From: UBA8199 sp964507045
GTDB lineage: Bacteria; Verrucomicrobiota; Verrucomicrobiia; Limisphaerales; UBA8199
Assembly: GCA_964507045.1 (NCBI GenBank)
Contig: CAZDOO010000014.1
Span: 16,867 to 80,866 of the forward strand
Reading direction: 5' to 3'
Length of the DNA: 64,000 nucleotides
The first letter of the stretch is position 1. Each line of letters begins with the position of its first letter. The position numbers and the translations under genes are program-made. A model generated the notes under the pieces. It was not told where the DNA came from, did not search any database, and worked only from the letters and a program-made list of their open reading frames with translations. Positions 22,050 to 31,826 of the stretch are shown here, piece after piece.

Positions 22050-23654
22050 ATGACACTGAATCGCAGGGCGTTTCTCAAACAGGTCGGGGTCGGCGCGGCT
22101 GGCGTGGGTCTGCTGTCGCTGGTGCCCGGGTGCCAGACAGCCCCCCAAGCGGACGGCTCGAGCAAGCTTCCGCGCAGCACGCCGGAGGCGGAGGGGGTAT
22201 CCTCGGCGGGCATCCTGGCGTTTCTTGATGCGCTCCGACATAGCAAACACGAAATGCACAGCTTCATGCTGGTGCGGCATGGCCGGGTGGTTGCCGAGGG
22301 GTGGTGGACGCCTTATGGCCCGCAGTTCAACCACACGCTGTATTCCTTGAGCAAGAGCTTCACTTCCACGGCGGTGGGATTCGCCGTAGCGAAAAACCGG
22401 CTCCGAGTGGATGACCCAGTGGTGTCCTTCTTCCCCAAGGACCTGCCCCAAACCGTCAGCGAACACCTCGCGGCTTTGCGCGTGAAGGATTTGCTGACCA
22501 TGTCCGTCGGCCACGCGAAGGAGCCGACGTCATCAATGGTGGAGGAGGCGGACTGGATCAAGGCCTTCCTGGCCTGGCCCATCCCCAACCCGCCGGGAAC
22601 CCGGTTCCTCTACAACAGCGGCGCCACTTACATGCTGTCGGCTATCGTGCAGCAAGTAACGGGACAGAGGATTTACGATTACCTGCGGCCCCGGCTGTTC
22701 CAACCGCTCGGCATTCGGGGTGCCCAGTGGGAAACGTGCCCGCGCGGCATCAACGTTGGGGGCTGGGGCCTGAGTATTCCAACGGAAGGCCTCGCCAAGT
22801 TTGGCCAGTTATACTTGCAGCAGGGCGTCTGGCAGGGCCGGCAGATACTTCCCGCCCAATGGGTAACGGAGGCGACCACATTCAAAATCCAGCAGCCGGC
22901 ACCCGGCCAGCCGGTGCGACCGATCGGCCAAAACGACTGGTTGCAGGGCTACTGCTACCAGTTCTGGCGCTGCCGACATAATGCTTTCCGCGGTGACGGC
23001 GCTTTCGGGCAGCTCATGGTCGTAATGCCGGAGCAGGAAGCGGTGCTTGCAATTACCGCCGAGACCAGCGACATGCAAGGCGAGCTGGATCTGGTCTGGG
23101 AGCACCTGTTGCCGGCAATGAAACCAACACCCTTGCCCCGCGACCGGCGCTCAGAGTCCCGGTTGCGGCAAACGCTCGGTTCCCTGGTCCTGCCCCCTCC
23201 GCAAGGTCAAGCTTCCTCGCCTTGGGCGAGCCGCATCTCCCACAAAGTCTTCAAGCTCGACGGCAACGAATTAGGCCTGGAAAGAGCAAGCTTCGGGTTT
23301 CACGGAGATGCCTGCGTCTTCAAATTGAGCGACCGCCAAACTGCGCACGCCATTGAGTGCGGCGTTGGACAATGGCGTCTTGGCGAAACCGCGCTGCCGG
23401 GCACTCCACCGAGATTGATTTCCGGCGGCGCACCACCTCAAGGGACAAAGTCCAAGCTCGCAGCCAGTGGAACGTGGGTGGACCCAAAGACGTTCGTGAT
23501 CGTCTTTCGTTACTACGAGACCCCCCACCACGACACGGTGACCTGCAACTTTGACGACAACCAAGTGAGAATCACCTTCATGAACAGCATGGCCCAAATG
23601 AGCGCCCGTCCCAAGGATAGGCGCCCCCTGCTGCAAGGAAAAACGCCAGGATGA
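22050..23654 (+). CDS. Beta-lactamase-fold serine hydrolase, Tat/lipoprotein exported
   Basis: A 534-aa protein. N-R-R-A-F-L-K at residues 4-10 is a twin-arginine motif, and the signal ends in L-V-P-G-C, so it may be a Tat-exported lipoprotein. The class C beta-lactamase/esterase core spans about 45-370, with S-L-S-K (S-x-x-K nucleophile and base) near residue 100 and Y-N-S near 190 as the catalytic tyrosine motif. About 150 further residues form a C-terminal domain common in such hydrolases. Candidate activities are esterase, D-aminopeptidase or beta-lactam hydrolysis; none can be chosen. The start at 22050 is placed at the ATG giving the Tat signal. The stop abuts the stop of the convergent gene with no base between. 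Confidence 0.85.
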   Translation: MTLNRRAFLKQVGVGAAGVGLLSLVPGCQTAPQADGSSKLPRSTPEAEGVSSAGILAFLDALRHSKHEMHSFMLVRHGRVVAEGWWTPYGPQFNHTLYSLSKSFTSTAVGFAVAKNRLRVDDPVVSFFPKDLPQTVSEHLAALRVKDLLTMSVGHAKEPTSSMVEEADWIKAFLAWPIPNPPGTRFLYNSGATYMLSAIVQQVTGQRIYDYLRPRLFQPLGIRGAQWETCPRGINVGGWGLSIPTEGLAKFGQLYLQQGVWQGRQILPAQWVTEATTFKIQQPAPGQPVRPIGQNDWLQGYCYQFWRCRHNAFRGDGAFGQLMVVMPEQEAVLAITAETSDMQGELDLVWEHLLPAMKPTPLPRDRRSESRLRQTLGSLVLPPPQGQASSPWASRISHKVFKLDGNELGLERASFGFHGDACVFKLSDRQTAHAIECGVGQWRLGETALPGTPPRLISGGAPPQGTKSKLAASGTWVDPKTFVIVFRYYETPHHDTVTCNFDDNQVRITFMNSMAQMSARPKDRRPLLQGKTPG

Positions 23655-24620
23655 CTACTTCTTTGGGCCTTTGACCGGCGCTGCCGCCGGTGGGGCAGCC
23701 GGCGACGCGGCTCCCTGATCCGTTGCGGGCAACGCGGCAAAGCCCTTGGCCACCAATTCCGCTGCCTTCGCATCACGCACCTTGATGCTGGTGCTGTCGA
23801 GCACGACCACAATCACCCGCTGGCCGCGGCGAGCCGCGGTAACTGCGATGGAGTAGCCCGATTGCGCAATGTAGCCTGTCTTTAGTCCATCACACCCTTC
23901 AACGTGGCCGAGCAGATGGTTGTGCGTGCGCATCTGGACCGTTCTCCCGGGAACATTCGGTCGGAACGGGTGCTCGCGGGTCGAGGTGTAGCGCAAGGTG
24001 TCACGGTGCTTGAGCAATTCACGGCAAAGGAGCGACAGGTCCCGGGCGGTGGTGACATCATGCTCCTGGCCCGCCGCGGGCGGCAGGCCGTGGACGGAGT
24101 GAAATACCGTGCTGGCCATGCCAAGTTCTCTAGCTCGTCGGTTCATGAGTTCGATGAATCCGTCAGTGCTTCCCGCGACCTTCTCGGCGAGAGCCACCGC
24201 CGCGTCGTTGGCAGATTGAACCATCAGCGCGTATAGCATCTCGTCCACGGGGAACGACTCCTTCTCGGCCAGCCAGACTTGCGAGCCGCCGGTCTTGGAG
24301 GCCTTGGCACTGACCGGCACCTGGTCCTGAAACGATAGCTGCTTCTGCTCGATCTTCTCCAGGATGATTAGCAAATCCATGAGTTTCAGAACACTTGCCG
24401 GGTAACCTTTCACATCGGCCTGATCTTCATACAGGACCTTGCCGGTCGCGGCGTCCAGGACAATGGCCCCCAGCCAAGGGTCCCGCGAGATCGGCTTCCG
24501 GCCTGTTGATTTGGCAGGCGACGGGGCTTTAGCGCTGGTCCTGGTCGCAGCGGCCGCAACGGCCGGTTGTGCGCATAGCAGCACCAACAGCCCGACGATC
24601 AAAGTATTCAATAGCTTCAT
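23655..24620 (-). CDS. D-alanyl-D-alanine carboxypeptidase, low-molecular-weight PBP (peptidase S11)
   Basis: A 321-aa protein with a signal peptide (M-K-L-L-N-T-L-I-V-G-L-L-V-L-L). The S11 triad of motifs is complete: S-V-L-K (SxxK), S-A-N (SxN) and K-T-G-Y (KTG). The family trims the terminal D-Ala from peptidoglycan pentapeptides in the periplasm. The C-terminal beta-domain of PBP5 with its membrane-anchoring helix is absent; instead there is a short A/P/K-rich tail, so it may be soluble. I placed the start at 24620 because the longer frame upstream codes for arginine- and proline-rich sequence without a signal. It lies 128 bases downstream of the GH13 gene on the same strand. Confidence 0.9.
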   Translation of the reverse strand: MKLLNTLIVGLLVLLCAQPAVAAAATRTSAKAPSPAKSTGRKPISRDPWLGAIVLDAATGKVLYEDQADVKGYPASVLKLMDLLIILEKIEQKQLSFQDQVPVSAKASKTGGSQVWLAEKESFPVDEMLYALMVQSANDAAVALAEKVAGSTDGFIELMNRRARELGMASTVFHSVHGLPPAAGQEHDVTTARDLSLLCRELLKHRDTLRYTSTREHPFRPNVPGRTVQMRTHNHLLGHVEGCDGLKTGYIAQSGYSIAVTAARRGQRVIVVVLDSTSIKVRDAKAAELVAKGFAALPATDQGAASPAAPPAAAPVKGPKK

Positions 24621-24748
24621 TGTCTTCAGAGTTTGCTTCGGCCGCACAGCTTCTTGATGAGAGGAGTACCGGTCAAGCCGGCATTTCTCGCGCTTCCGGT
24701 TGAGCGCGCGCCGGCTCCTGCAACTCGAACGGCTGCCGCGCAGCGGTG

Positions 24749-26020
24749 TCAGACGCGCGTGGTCACGAGCACAATGCCCTGGCCGGGGCGCAGCGCGTAA
24801 TGGAAGGGCTCGTGGATGTATTCCAGCGGGTATTCCGGGGACACGTCGCGCAGCGGGGCCCCCGCCTGGACGAAGTGGCGGAAATGGTCCGTGTGGAACT
24901 CCTGATGCTGGTGTGGGTCCTTGTTTAGAATCAGCAGCGCCTCGTCCTTGTGCTTCACGGAGGCCTTCCACATTAGCAGGATATTTGGATTCTCGCAGGG
25001 GAAAACACTGGTCAGGCTCTCCTCATGAAAGACGGCGTGGCCCTTCTTGATCGCGTTCACCTTCGCGATATAGGGGGCCAGGTCCACGTCCGTCTTTTCC
25101 CAGTCCGCCGGGGTAGTGTGGATCACATGCAGGGGCTTGCGGAAGCCGCGCTCGAAGCCCAGCGGCATCATGACCCCGGCGGAAAACAGGGCGGCAAAGA
25201 GGTAACGCTGCTTGAGCCCGTGCAGGTTGCCGTTCAATTCCTCGCACAGGCGCGGCGTGTCGTGGCTCTCGGGAAAGCTGATGGAGCGCGTGGTCTCGCG
25301 GATGAGGTTGTATTGCTCAATCAGCCACCAACTCTGGAAGTCCCACCATTTGGAGCTGTTGAAGACGTAATCAAAGCCGGCGCGCGCGGTGTCGAGTGTC
25401 TGGTCGGCAGAGCAACCGAGCGTTTCGGCGACAAAACAGGTGTGGGGATGCCGGGCCTGCACGTCGCGGATCAGCCGATGCCAGAAGTCGCGCGGGACCT
25501 GATAGGCAGCGTCGCAGCGAAACCCTTCAAAGCCAAGCGCCAGCAGATGCTCGACCACGCTCAGGCAATAGCGGTAGAGCCCTTCCGGATCGCGCGTGTG
25601 CCGGTGATCGAATTGGGCCAAGTCCTTCCAGACCACCTTCTCGCCGTTATGCTGGCAGAAGGAGTTGGCGATCTGCCCACCCGGCTCGCGAACAAACCAT
25701 TCCGGGTGTTCGCGTGTCAGGCCGGAGTCAATCGCGCTGTGGTTGATGACCAGGTCAATCATCAGCTTCAAGCCCGCGGTACGGGCCTGCGCGATCATTT
25801 GCCGCACCTGAGCTTCGGGCGGCGCAGCGCTCTGCGGGTCCAGCAGCGCCGGGTTGAAGCGGAAGTAGTCGGCGATCGAGTAGAGGCTGCGCGAGGCGCC
25901 TGGCTGCTGAATCGGGTTGACGTACACCCAGTCGAAGCCCATCGCCGCGGCCCGGGTGAAGTGCTCGCTCCACCGGGGAAACGGCCCGGCCAGAAGCGGG
26001 AAAAGGTTATAGAGCGTCAT
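24749..26020 (-). CDS. GH13 alpha-amylase-family enzyme (GlgE-like or related)
   Basis: A 423-aa cytoplasmic-type protein with an alpha-amylase barrel. The conserved regions are L-M-I-D-L-V-I-N-H-S (region I), G-F-E-G-F-R-C-D-A-A (region II, nucleophile Asp), F-V-A-E-T-L-G (region III, acid/base Glu) and F-P-E-S-H-D-T (region IV). D-L-V-I-N-H-S followed by H-P-E-W-F is reminiscent of maltosyltransferase-type GH13 members. No signal peptide is visible, so action on intracellular alpha-glucan such as glycogen or maltosyl phosphate is likely. It starts 10 bases after tyrS. The exact reaction cannot be assigned. Confidence 0.82.
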   Translation of the reverse strand: MTLYNLFPLLAGPFPRWSEHFTRAAAMGFDWVYVNPIQQPGASRSLYSIADYFRFNPALLDPQSAAPPEAQVRQMIAQARTAGLKLMIDLVINHSAIDSGLTREHPEWFVREPGGQIANSFCQHNGEKVVWKDLAQFDHRHTRDPEGLYRYCLSVVEHLLALGFEGFRCDAAYQVPRDFWHRLIRDVQARHPHTCFVAETLGCSADQTLDTARAGFDYVFNSSKWWDFQSWWLIEQYNLIRETTRSISFPESHDTPRLCEELNGNLHGLKQRYLFAALFSAGVMMPLGFERGFRKPLHVIHTTPADWEKTDVDLAPYIAKVNAIKKGHAVFHEESLTSVFPCENPNILLMWKASVKHKDEALLILNKDPHQHQEFHTDHFRHFVQAGAPLRDVSPEYPLEYIHEPFHYALRPGQGIVLVTTRV

Positions 26021-26030
26021 GGATCCCGGC

Positions 26031-27311
26031 TCACTTCGCCGTCACCACCACGTAGTTGCGCTTGCCTTTGCGCAGAAGCAGGTGCTTGCCGAATAGCAAA
26101 TCCTTGGCTGTGACCGCGCGCTGGAAACTCCCTTCGCGCTGGTTGTTCATGTAAACACCGCCGCCTTCGATATCCTTGCGCGCCTGGCCCTTGGAAGGGC
26201 AGAGGCCGCCGTGCACCAGGAGTTCGACGAGCGGCTTGCCCGCGCCGTCGAGTTCGGCGCTGCCGATTTCCTTCGTGGGCACCTCGCCCACGATCTCGTT
26301 GAAGGTGGTTTCCGAGACGCCGGCGAGGTCGCCGCCGAACAGGATCTCGCTGGCGCGCATCGCCTCGGCCGTGGCCGCCGGGCCGTGGAACAGGTCGGTG
26401 ATGGCCCGGGCCAGCGCCTTGTGGGCAATGCGGGCGCCCGGGTTTTCGGCATGTTGCTTTTCCAGCGCGGCGATTTCGTCCTGGCTGAGGAAGGTGAAGT
26501 ACTTCAGGTAACGGACCACGTCGCGGTCGTCGGTGCGAATCCAAAACTGGTAGAACCGGTAGACGCTGGTCCGGGCGGGGTCAAGCCACACGGCGCCGGC
26601 GGCGGTCTTGCCGAACTTGGAGCCATCGGCGTTGGTGATCAGCGGCAGGGTAAGGCCATAGACCGTGCGACCGAGCTTCTTGCGCGTGAGATCAATCCCC
26701 GCGGTGATGTTGCCCCATTGGTCGCTGCCGCCGATCTGCAGCTCGCAGTTGTGGTCCCGGCAAAGGACGAAGAAGTCGAACGCCTGGAGGAGCATGTAGC
26801 TGAACTCGGTGTAGCTGATGCCCGCCTCGCGGTCTTCCATGCGGGCGCGAACACTTTCCTTGGCGACCATCTGGTTGACGGAAAAGTGCTTGCCGATGTC
26901 GCGCAGAAAGTCGAGGAAGCTGATCGGGGCGGTCCAAGTGGAGTTGTCAAGCAGGCGGGCGGGATTGGCCGGCGTGTCGAAGTCGAGCAGGCGGCGGAGC
27001 TGCTGCTTCACCTTGGCGATGTTGTTGGCAAGGACTTCCTTCGTGAGCAGTTGCCGCTCCTGGGTCTTGCCGCTGGGATCGCCAATAGAGCCGGTGGCTC
27101 CGCCGGCCAGCGGCAGGGGATGGTGACCGTGGAGTTGAAACCGGCGCAGCGCCAGCAGGGGCACCAGGTGGCCGACATGCAGGCTGTCGGCGGTCGGGTC
27201 AAAGCCGCAATACACGGTGATCGGGCCGGCGCTGACGCGCCTGGCCAGTTCCGGTGCGTCCGTGCAGTCGGTCAGCAAACCGCGCCATTGGAGTTCATCC
27301 AGAATGTTCAT
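26031..27311 (-). CDS. tyrS: Tyrosyl-tRNA synthetase
   Basis: A 426-aa class I synthetase that charges tRNA-Tyr. Residues 33-50 contain Y-C-G-F-D-P-T-A-D-S-L-H-V-G-H, with H-V-G-H as the HIGH motif. The tyrosine site Q-I-G-G-S-D-Q-W-G-N lies near 190-200, and K-F-G-K-T near 230 is the KMSKS equivalent. An S4 RNA-binding domain fills the last 70 residues. Length and order are normal for bacterial TyrRS. It lies 36 bases after the dehydrogenase gene and 10 before the GH13 gene, within a run of same-strand genes led by rpoD. Confidence 0.97.
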   Translation of the reverse strand: MNILDELQWRGLLTDCTDAPELARRVSAGPITVYCGFDPTADSLHVGHLVPLLALRRFQLHGHHPLPLAGGATGSIGDPSGKTQERQLLTKEVLANNIAKVKQQLRRLLDFDTPANPARLLDNSTWTAPISFLDFLRDIGKHFSVNQMVAKESVRARMEDREAGISYTEFSYMLLQAFDFFVLCRDHNCELQIGGSDQWGNITAGIDLTRKKLGRTVYGLTLPLITNADGSKFGKTAAGAVWLDPARTSVYRFYQFWIRTDDRDVVRYLKYFTFLSQDEIAALEKQHAENPGARIAHKALARAITDLFHGPAATAEAMRASEILFGGDLAGVSETTFNEIVGEVPTKEIGSAELDGAGKPLVELLVHGGLCPSKGQARKDIEGGGVYMNNQREGSFQRAVTAKDLLFGKHLLLRKGKRNYVVVTAK

Positions 27312-27347
27312 CTGGCAGAGAGTAGCCGATTGCAGAACGATTTCCAG

Positions 27348-28298
27348 TCAGTTCACCACGTTCTGCGGTTTGCCCTGGAGGAAGGCACGGACGTTCTCGA
27401 CCGCGATCTGCATCAGGCGCGCGCGGGCGGCGCGGGTGGCCCAGGCCAGGTGGGGCGTGATGATGCAGTTGCGGGCGGTGAACAGCGGATTGCCGGCGGG
27501 CGGAGGTTCGACGGCAAGAACATCCAAAGCGGCGCCGGCGAGCCGGCCGGAGTTCAGGGCCTCGGCCAAGGCCGGCTCGTCCACCAGCGGGCCGCGGCTG
27601 GTGTTGAGCAGGAGCGCGGTCGGCTTCATCAGCGCCAGGCGGCGGGCATTAACGAGGTTGGCGGTTTGCGGCGTGAGCGGACAATGCAGGCTCACAATGT
27701 CGCTTTGGCGGAACAGGGTGTCGGGCTCGACCAGGCAAACGAAGGGCGGAGCAGCCCCGGCAGCGGGGTCGCAGGCGAGCACCTTGAGCCCAAAGGCTGC
27801 GGCCAGGTCGGCCACCGCCCGGCCAATGCGGCCAAAGCCCACAATCCCGAGGGTGAGTCCCTCCAGCTCAATGAGCGGAAAATCCCAATAGCAGAAGTCG
27901 GTGTTGCGGGTCCAGCGGCCCTCGCGGACGGTCTGGGCGTGGTGGCCAACGTGGTGGGCCAGTTCGAGGAGCAGCGCGAAAGTCATTTGCGCCACGGACT
28001 TTGTGCCGTAGGTGGGCACATTGGTCACCGGGATGCCGCGAGCGCGGGCGGCAGCGAGGTCCACGACGTTGGTGCCGGTCGCGAGCACGCCGATATATTT
28101 GAGCCGGGGCAGCTTTGGCAGGTCGGCACCGGCGAGCAGGGTCTTGTTGGTCAGCAGGATTTCAGCCCCGGCGGCGCGAGGGAGCAGTTGGGCCGGCGGG
28201 GTCCGATCATAAACCTCGCAACGCCCGAGGGCTTTCAGTTCCGCCCAACTCAGGTCGCCCGGGTTCAAGGTGAATCCATCCAGAACAACGATTTGCAT
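27348..28298 (-). CDS. D-isomer-specific 2-hydroxyacid dehydrogenase
   Basis: A 316-aa NAD-dependent dehydrogenase. The Rossmann motif is G-I-V-G-F-G-R-I-G near residue 150. The catalytic Arg lies in L-N-T-S-R-G-P-L-V-D and the catalytic His in I-T-P-H-L-A-W-A-T near residue 280. The family includes glycerate, hydroxypyruvate and lactate dehydrogenases; the sequence resembles the glycerate/hydroxypyruvate type, but this cannot be fixed by eye. It starts four bases after the rpoD stop, which implies co-transcription with the sigma factor. Confidence 0.92.
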   Translation of the reverse strand: MQIVVLDGFTLNPGDLSWAELKALGRCEVYDRTPPAQLLPRAAGAEILLTNKTLLAGADLPKLPRLKYIGVLATGTNVVDLAAARARGIPVTNVPTYGTKSVAQMTFALLLELAHHVGHHAQTVREGRWTRNTDFCYWDFPLIELEGLTLGIVGFGRIGRAVADLAAAFGLKVLACDPAAGAAPPFVCLVEPDTLFRQSDIVSLHCPLTPQTANLVNARRLALMKPTALLLNTSRGPLVDEPALAEALNSGRLAGAALDVLAVEPPPAGNPLFTARNCIITPHLAWATRAARARLMQIAVENVRAFLQGKPQNVVN

Positions 28299-28302
28299 CC
28301 GG

Positions 28303-30141
<1,839 letters not shown>

Positions 30142-30354
30142 AATAGTGCACAACCCAATGCGTCGGTGGTTTCCAGGAACAGCCGGGGCCGCCACAAAGC
30201 AGCCGCTCCATCTTTCCCAAGCCCGACCGATCCGAAGGAGACCGGGGCGAAGCATACAGGTTCGCGGATATTCTCAAAGCACTAAACGCGCCGCGGAGCG
30301 CCCTCGCTCAAAAGAATTCCCCTTCTTCCAGGCAAGCGATTATCTTCGGCACCG

Positions 30355-30571
30355 ATGATGACGAAGACCGCGACCGCGTCCGAACCCGCCGCGCACGATC
30401 CCTACGCCGTGCTGCGGAATCGGGACGTGGCGCTCTACCTCATCGGTCGCCTACTGGCTCGGCCCAGTGGTTTCCGTCGTCTCCGGCGGGATCGGCACCC
30501 TTCTGGTGGTGCTGGCGGTGGCCGCCCTCTGGCCTGATCTCCGGAAATACGGGCGGCTGGACGCCGGGTGA
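30355..30571 (+). pseudogene. MFS transporter remnant with large internal deletion and frame change
   Basis: The first 34 codons from ATG 30355 look like the start of an MFS permease (H-D-P-Y-A-V-L-R-N-R-D-V-A-L-Y-L-I-G-R). After about 30455 this frame turns into R/G-rich nonsense, while another frame continues with G-P-V-V-S-V-V-S-G-G-I-G-T-L-L-V-V-L-A-V and W-P-D-L-R-K-Y, a typical last membrane helix and cytoplasmic tail, ending at TGA 30569-30571. About 350 residues of the middle are missing. The junction lies near 30455-30465. Confidence 0.75.
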
Positions 30572-30602
30572 AGAGCGCCCAGCCTGCAAGAGTGGTTCTC
30601 CG

Positions 30603-31256
30603 CTATTTCAGCAAGCCGAGCGTCACCGCCACGGCTTCCTGCCGGGTGGAGAGAATCTGGCGCAGTTCGTCCTGGGCTTTCTCCAACTCGGCTTCCTTGG
30701 CTTTGCGGGCGGCTCTTAACGCGGCGAGTTTGGATTTGATCTCGGCTGCCGGGGCTTGGTTCTCGATTGCCTTGCGCAGGGCTTCCAACTCAGGACTGGC
30801 TTCGCGGCCTAACCCGCCGGGCCCACCGGGACCATTCCGCATCCCGCCCGATCTTTGGGCATTGCCTGAGGACTGGCCGGAGGCACCTGGAGCATCTCCC
30901 GGAGGCGGACCAAAGCTATCCGGCCCCCCCTGCCCGCCCTCGGGAGGAGGTCCGCCCGAACCACCTTGGCCGCCCCGGCCTCCCGGACCGCCGAATCCGC
31001 CCGGACCGCCGCCCGCGCCGGCACTTCGGCGGGCTTCCATGACTTTATCAATGCGCTCCGAGATGGCTTTCCATTCGACGTCATCTTTCACCTCGAGCTG
31101 CTCGCGCATACGCTCCGCCATGCGCTGGCGCATTTGCTGCGGATCAAAGTTCCCCGGCTGTGGACGATCCTGCGGCTGAGCATTGCCTGTTCCGACAACC
31201 AACCAGGCGGCCGTTCCCAGCGCGCCGGTCACGAATGATTTAATGTAGGTTCTCAT
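30603..31256 (-). CDS. Secreted Gly/Pro-rich protein with flanking helical segments, function unknown
   Basis: A 217-aa protein with a signal peptide (M-R-T-Y-I-K-S-F-V-T-G-A-L-G, cut after G-N-A). Residues 35-75 are charged and helical with D-P-Q-Q-M-R-Q-R-M-A-E-R-M; residues 76-150 are a low-complexity linker of G-G-P and G-P-P repeats; residues 155-217 are another charged helix (A-A-L-R-A-A-R-K-A-K-E-A-E-L-E-K). The helices recall CpxP/Spy-type periplasmic proteins, but no defining motif is present. I do not recognise a family. It stands alone, followed by the MFS remnant. Confidence 0.7.
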   Translation of the reverse strand: MRTYIKSFVTGALGTAAWLVVGTGNAQPQDRPQPGNFDPQQMRQRMAERMREQLEVKDDVEWKAISERIDKVMEARRSAGAGGGPGGFGGPGGRGGQGGSGGPPPEGGQGGPDSFGPPPGDAPGASGQSSGNAQRSGGMRNGPGGPGGLGREASPELEALRKAIENQAPAAEIKSKLAALRAARKAKEAELEKAQDELRQILSTRQEAVAVTLGLLK

Positions 31257-31826
31257 ACTGAAGGTCAGGATATACCAAGCCAGATTAAGGGAACATTAAG
31301 CAACTTGCCGGGAAGCCCGAATCATGGCGGCTCAGTTGGAGCAGGGTTACGCCCCCCCGGGAGCTGCCACCTGGCACACTCGGCGGATCTGATCCTTCCG
31401 GCAAGTCGGATTGCTTCTTGCTTTCATCTCACCCTGTATAGGTCCACAAAACGTGTTACTGGGGTAACAAGCCGTCCTTTCAATTCCAAGCCACGCCGAA
31501 GCCGGGCGAAAGCAGGTCAGGCGGCCCAGTCGGCGCAGAGGAGTTCGGCCTGGGCCAGAATGGTCTGGGTGGCCTGCTCCTGGCACCAGCGCACCGCCGT
31601 ATTCTCACCGTATACACACCGTATCCTCACCGTAGTACCTCTGCAAACTTTGCAGAGGTACTACGGTGAGGATACGGTGAGGATACGGTGAGGTGAGCCA
31701 GTAGAGAGGGGGTATTGTCCGGGTCTGAGCCTGACCCGCATTCCGGGCCGCCCGGACCGGCCAATCCCGAAAGAATTGACGAATTCCTCGTTGGTGAGGG
31801 GGTGGCAGTGCCAGGAAACGCGCCGC
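31257..31826. other. 570-base gene-free region with palindrome and possible gene debris
   Basis: No credible complete gene is present between the secreted Gly/Pro-rich gene and batE. It contains a perfect 31-bp inverted repeat (31617-31679) with trailing GGTGAGGATAC units. Just left of it, minus-strand bases 31517-31606 read as 29 well-formed codons ending in a stop (A-V-R-W-C-Q-E-Q-A-T-Q-T-I-L and on), which could be the C-terminal end of a destroyed gene. The remainder shows nothing I can name. Confidence 0.5.
31617..31679. repeat. Perfect 31-bp inverted repeat with one-base centre
   Basis: Bases 31617-31647 are the exact reverse complement of 31649-31679, with a single C at 31648. The core is TACCTCTGCAAA/TTTGCAGAGGTA and the outer arms are built of CCGTATCCTCACCGTA. 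The right arm continues as further copies of GGATACGGTGA to about 31695, and degenerate copies continue to the left to about 31600. As RNA it would form a very stable hairpin on either strand. Confidence 0.9.

Noticed and set aside
31600..31700. CRISPR-like array
   Set aside because: The repeat units are about 11 bases, adjacent, without spacers, and form one palindrome; no cas gene is in the window.
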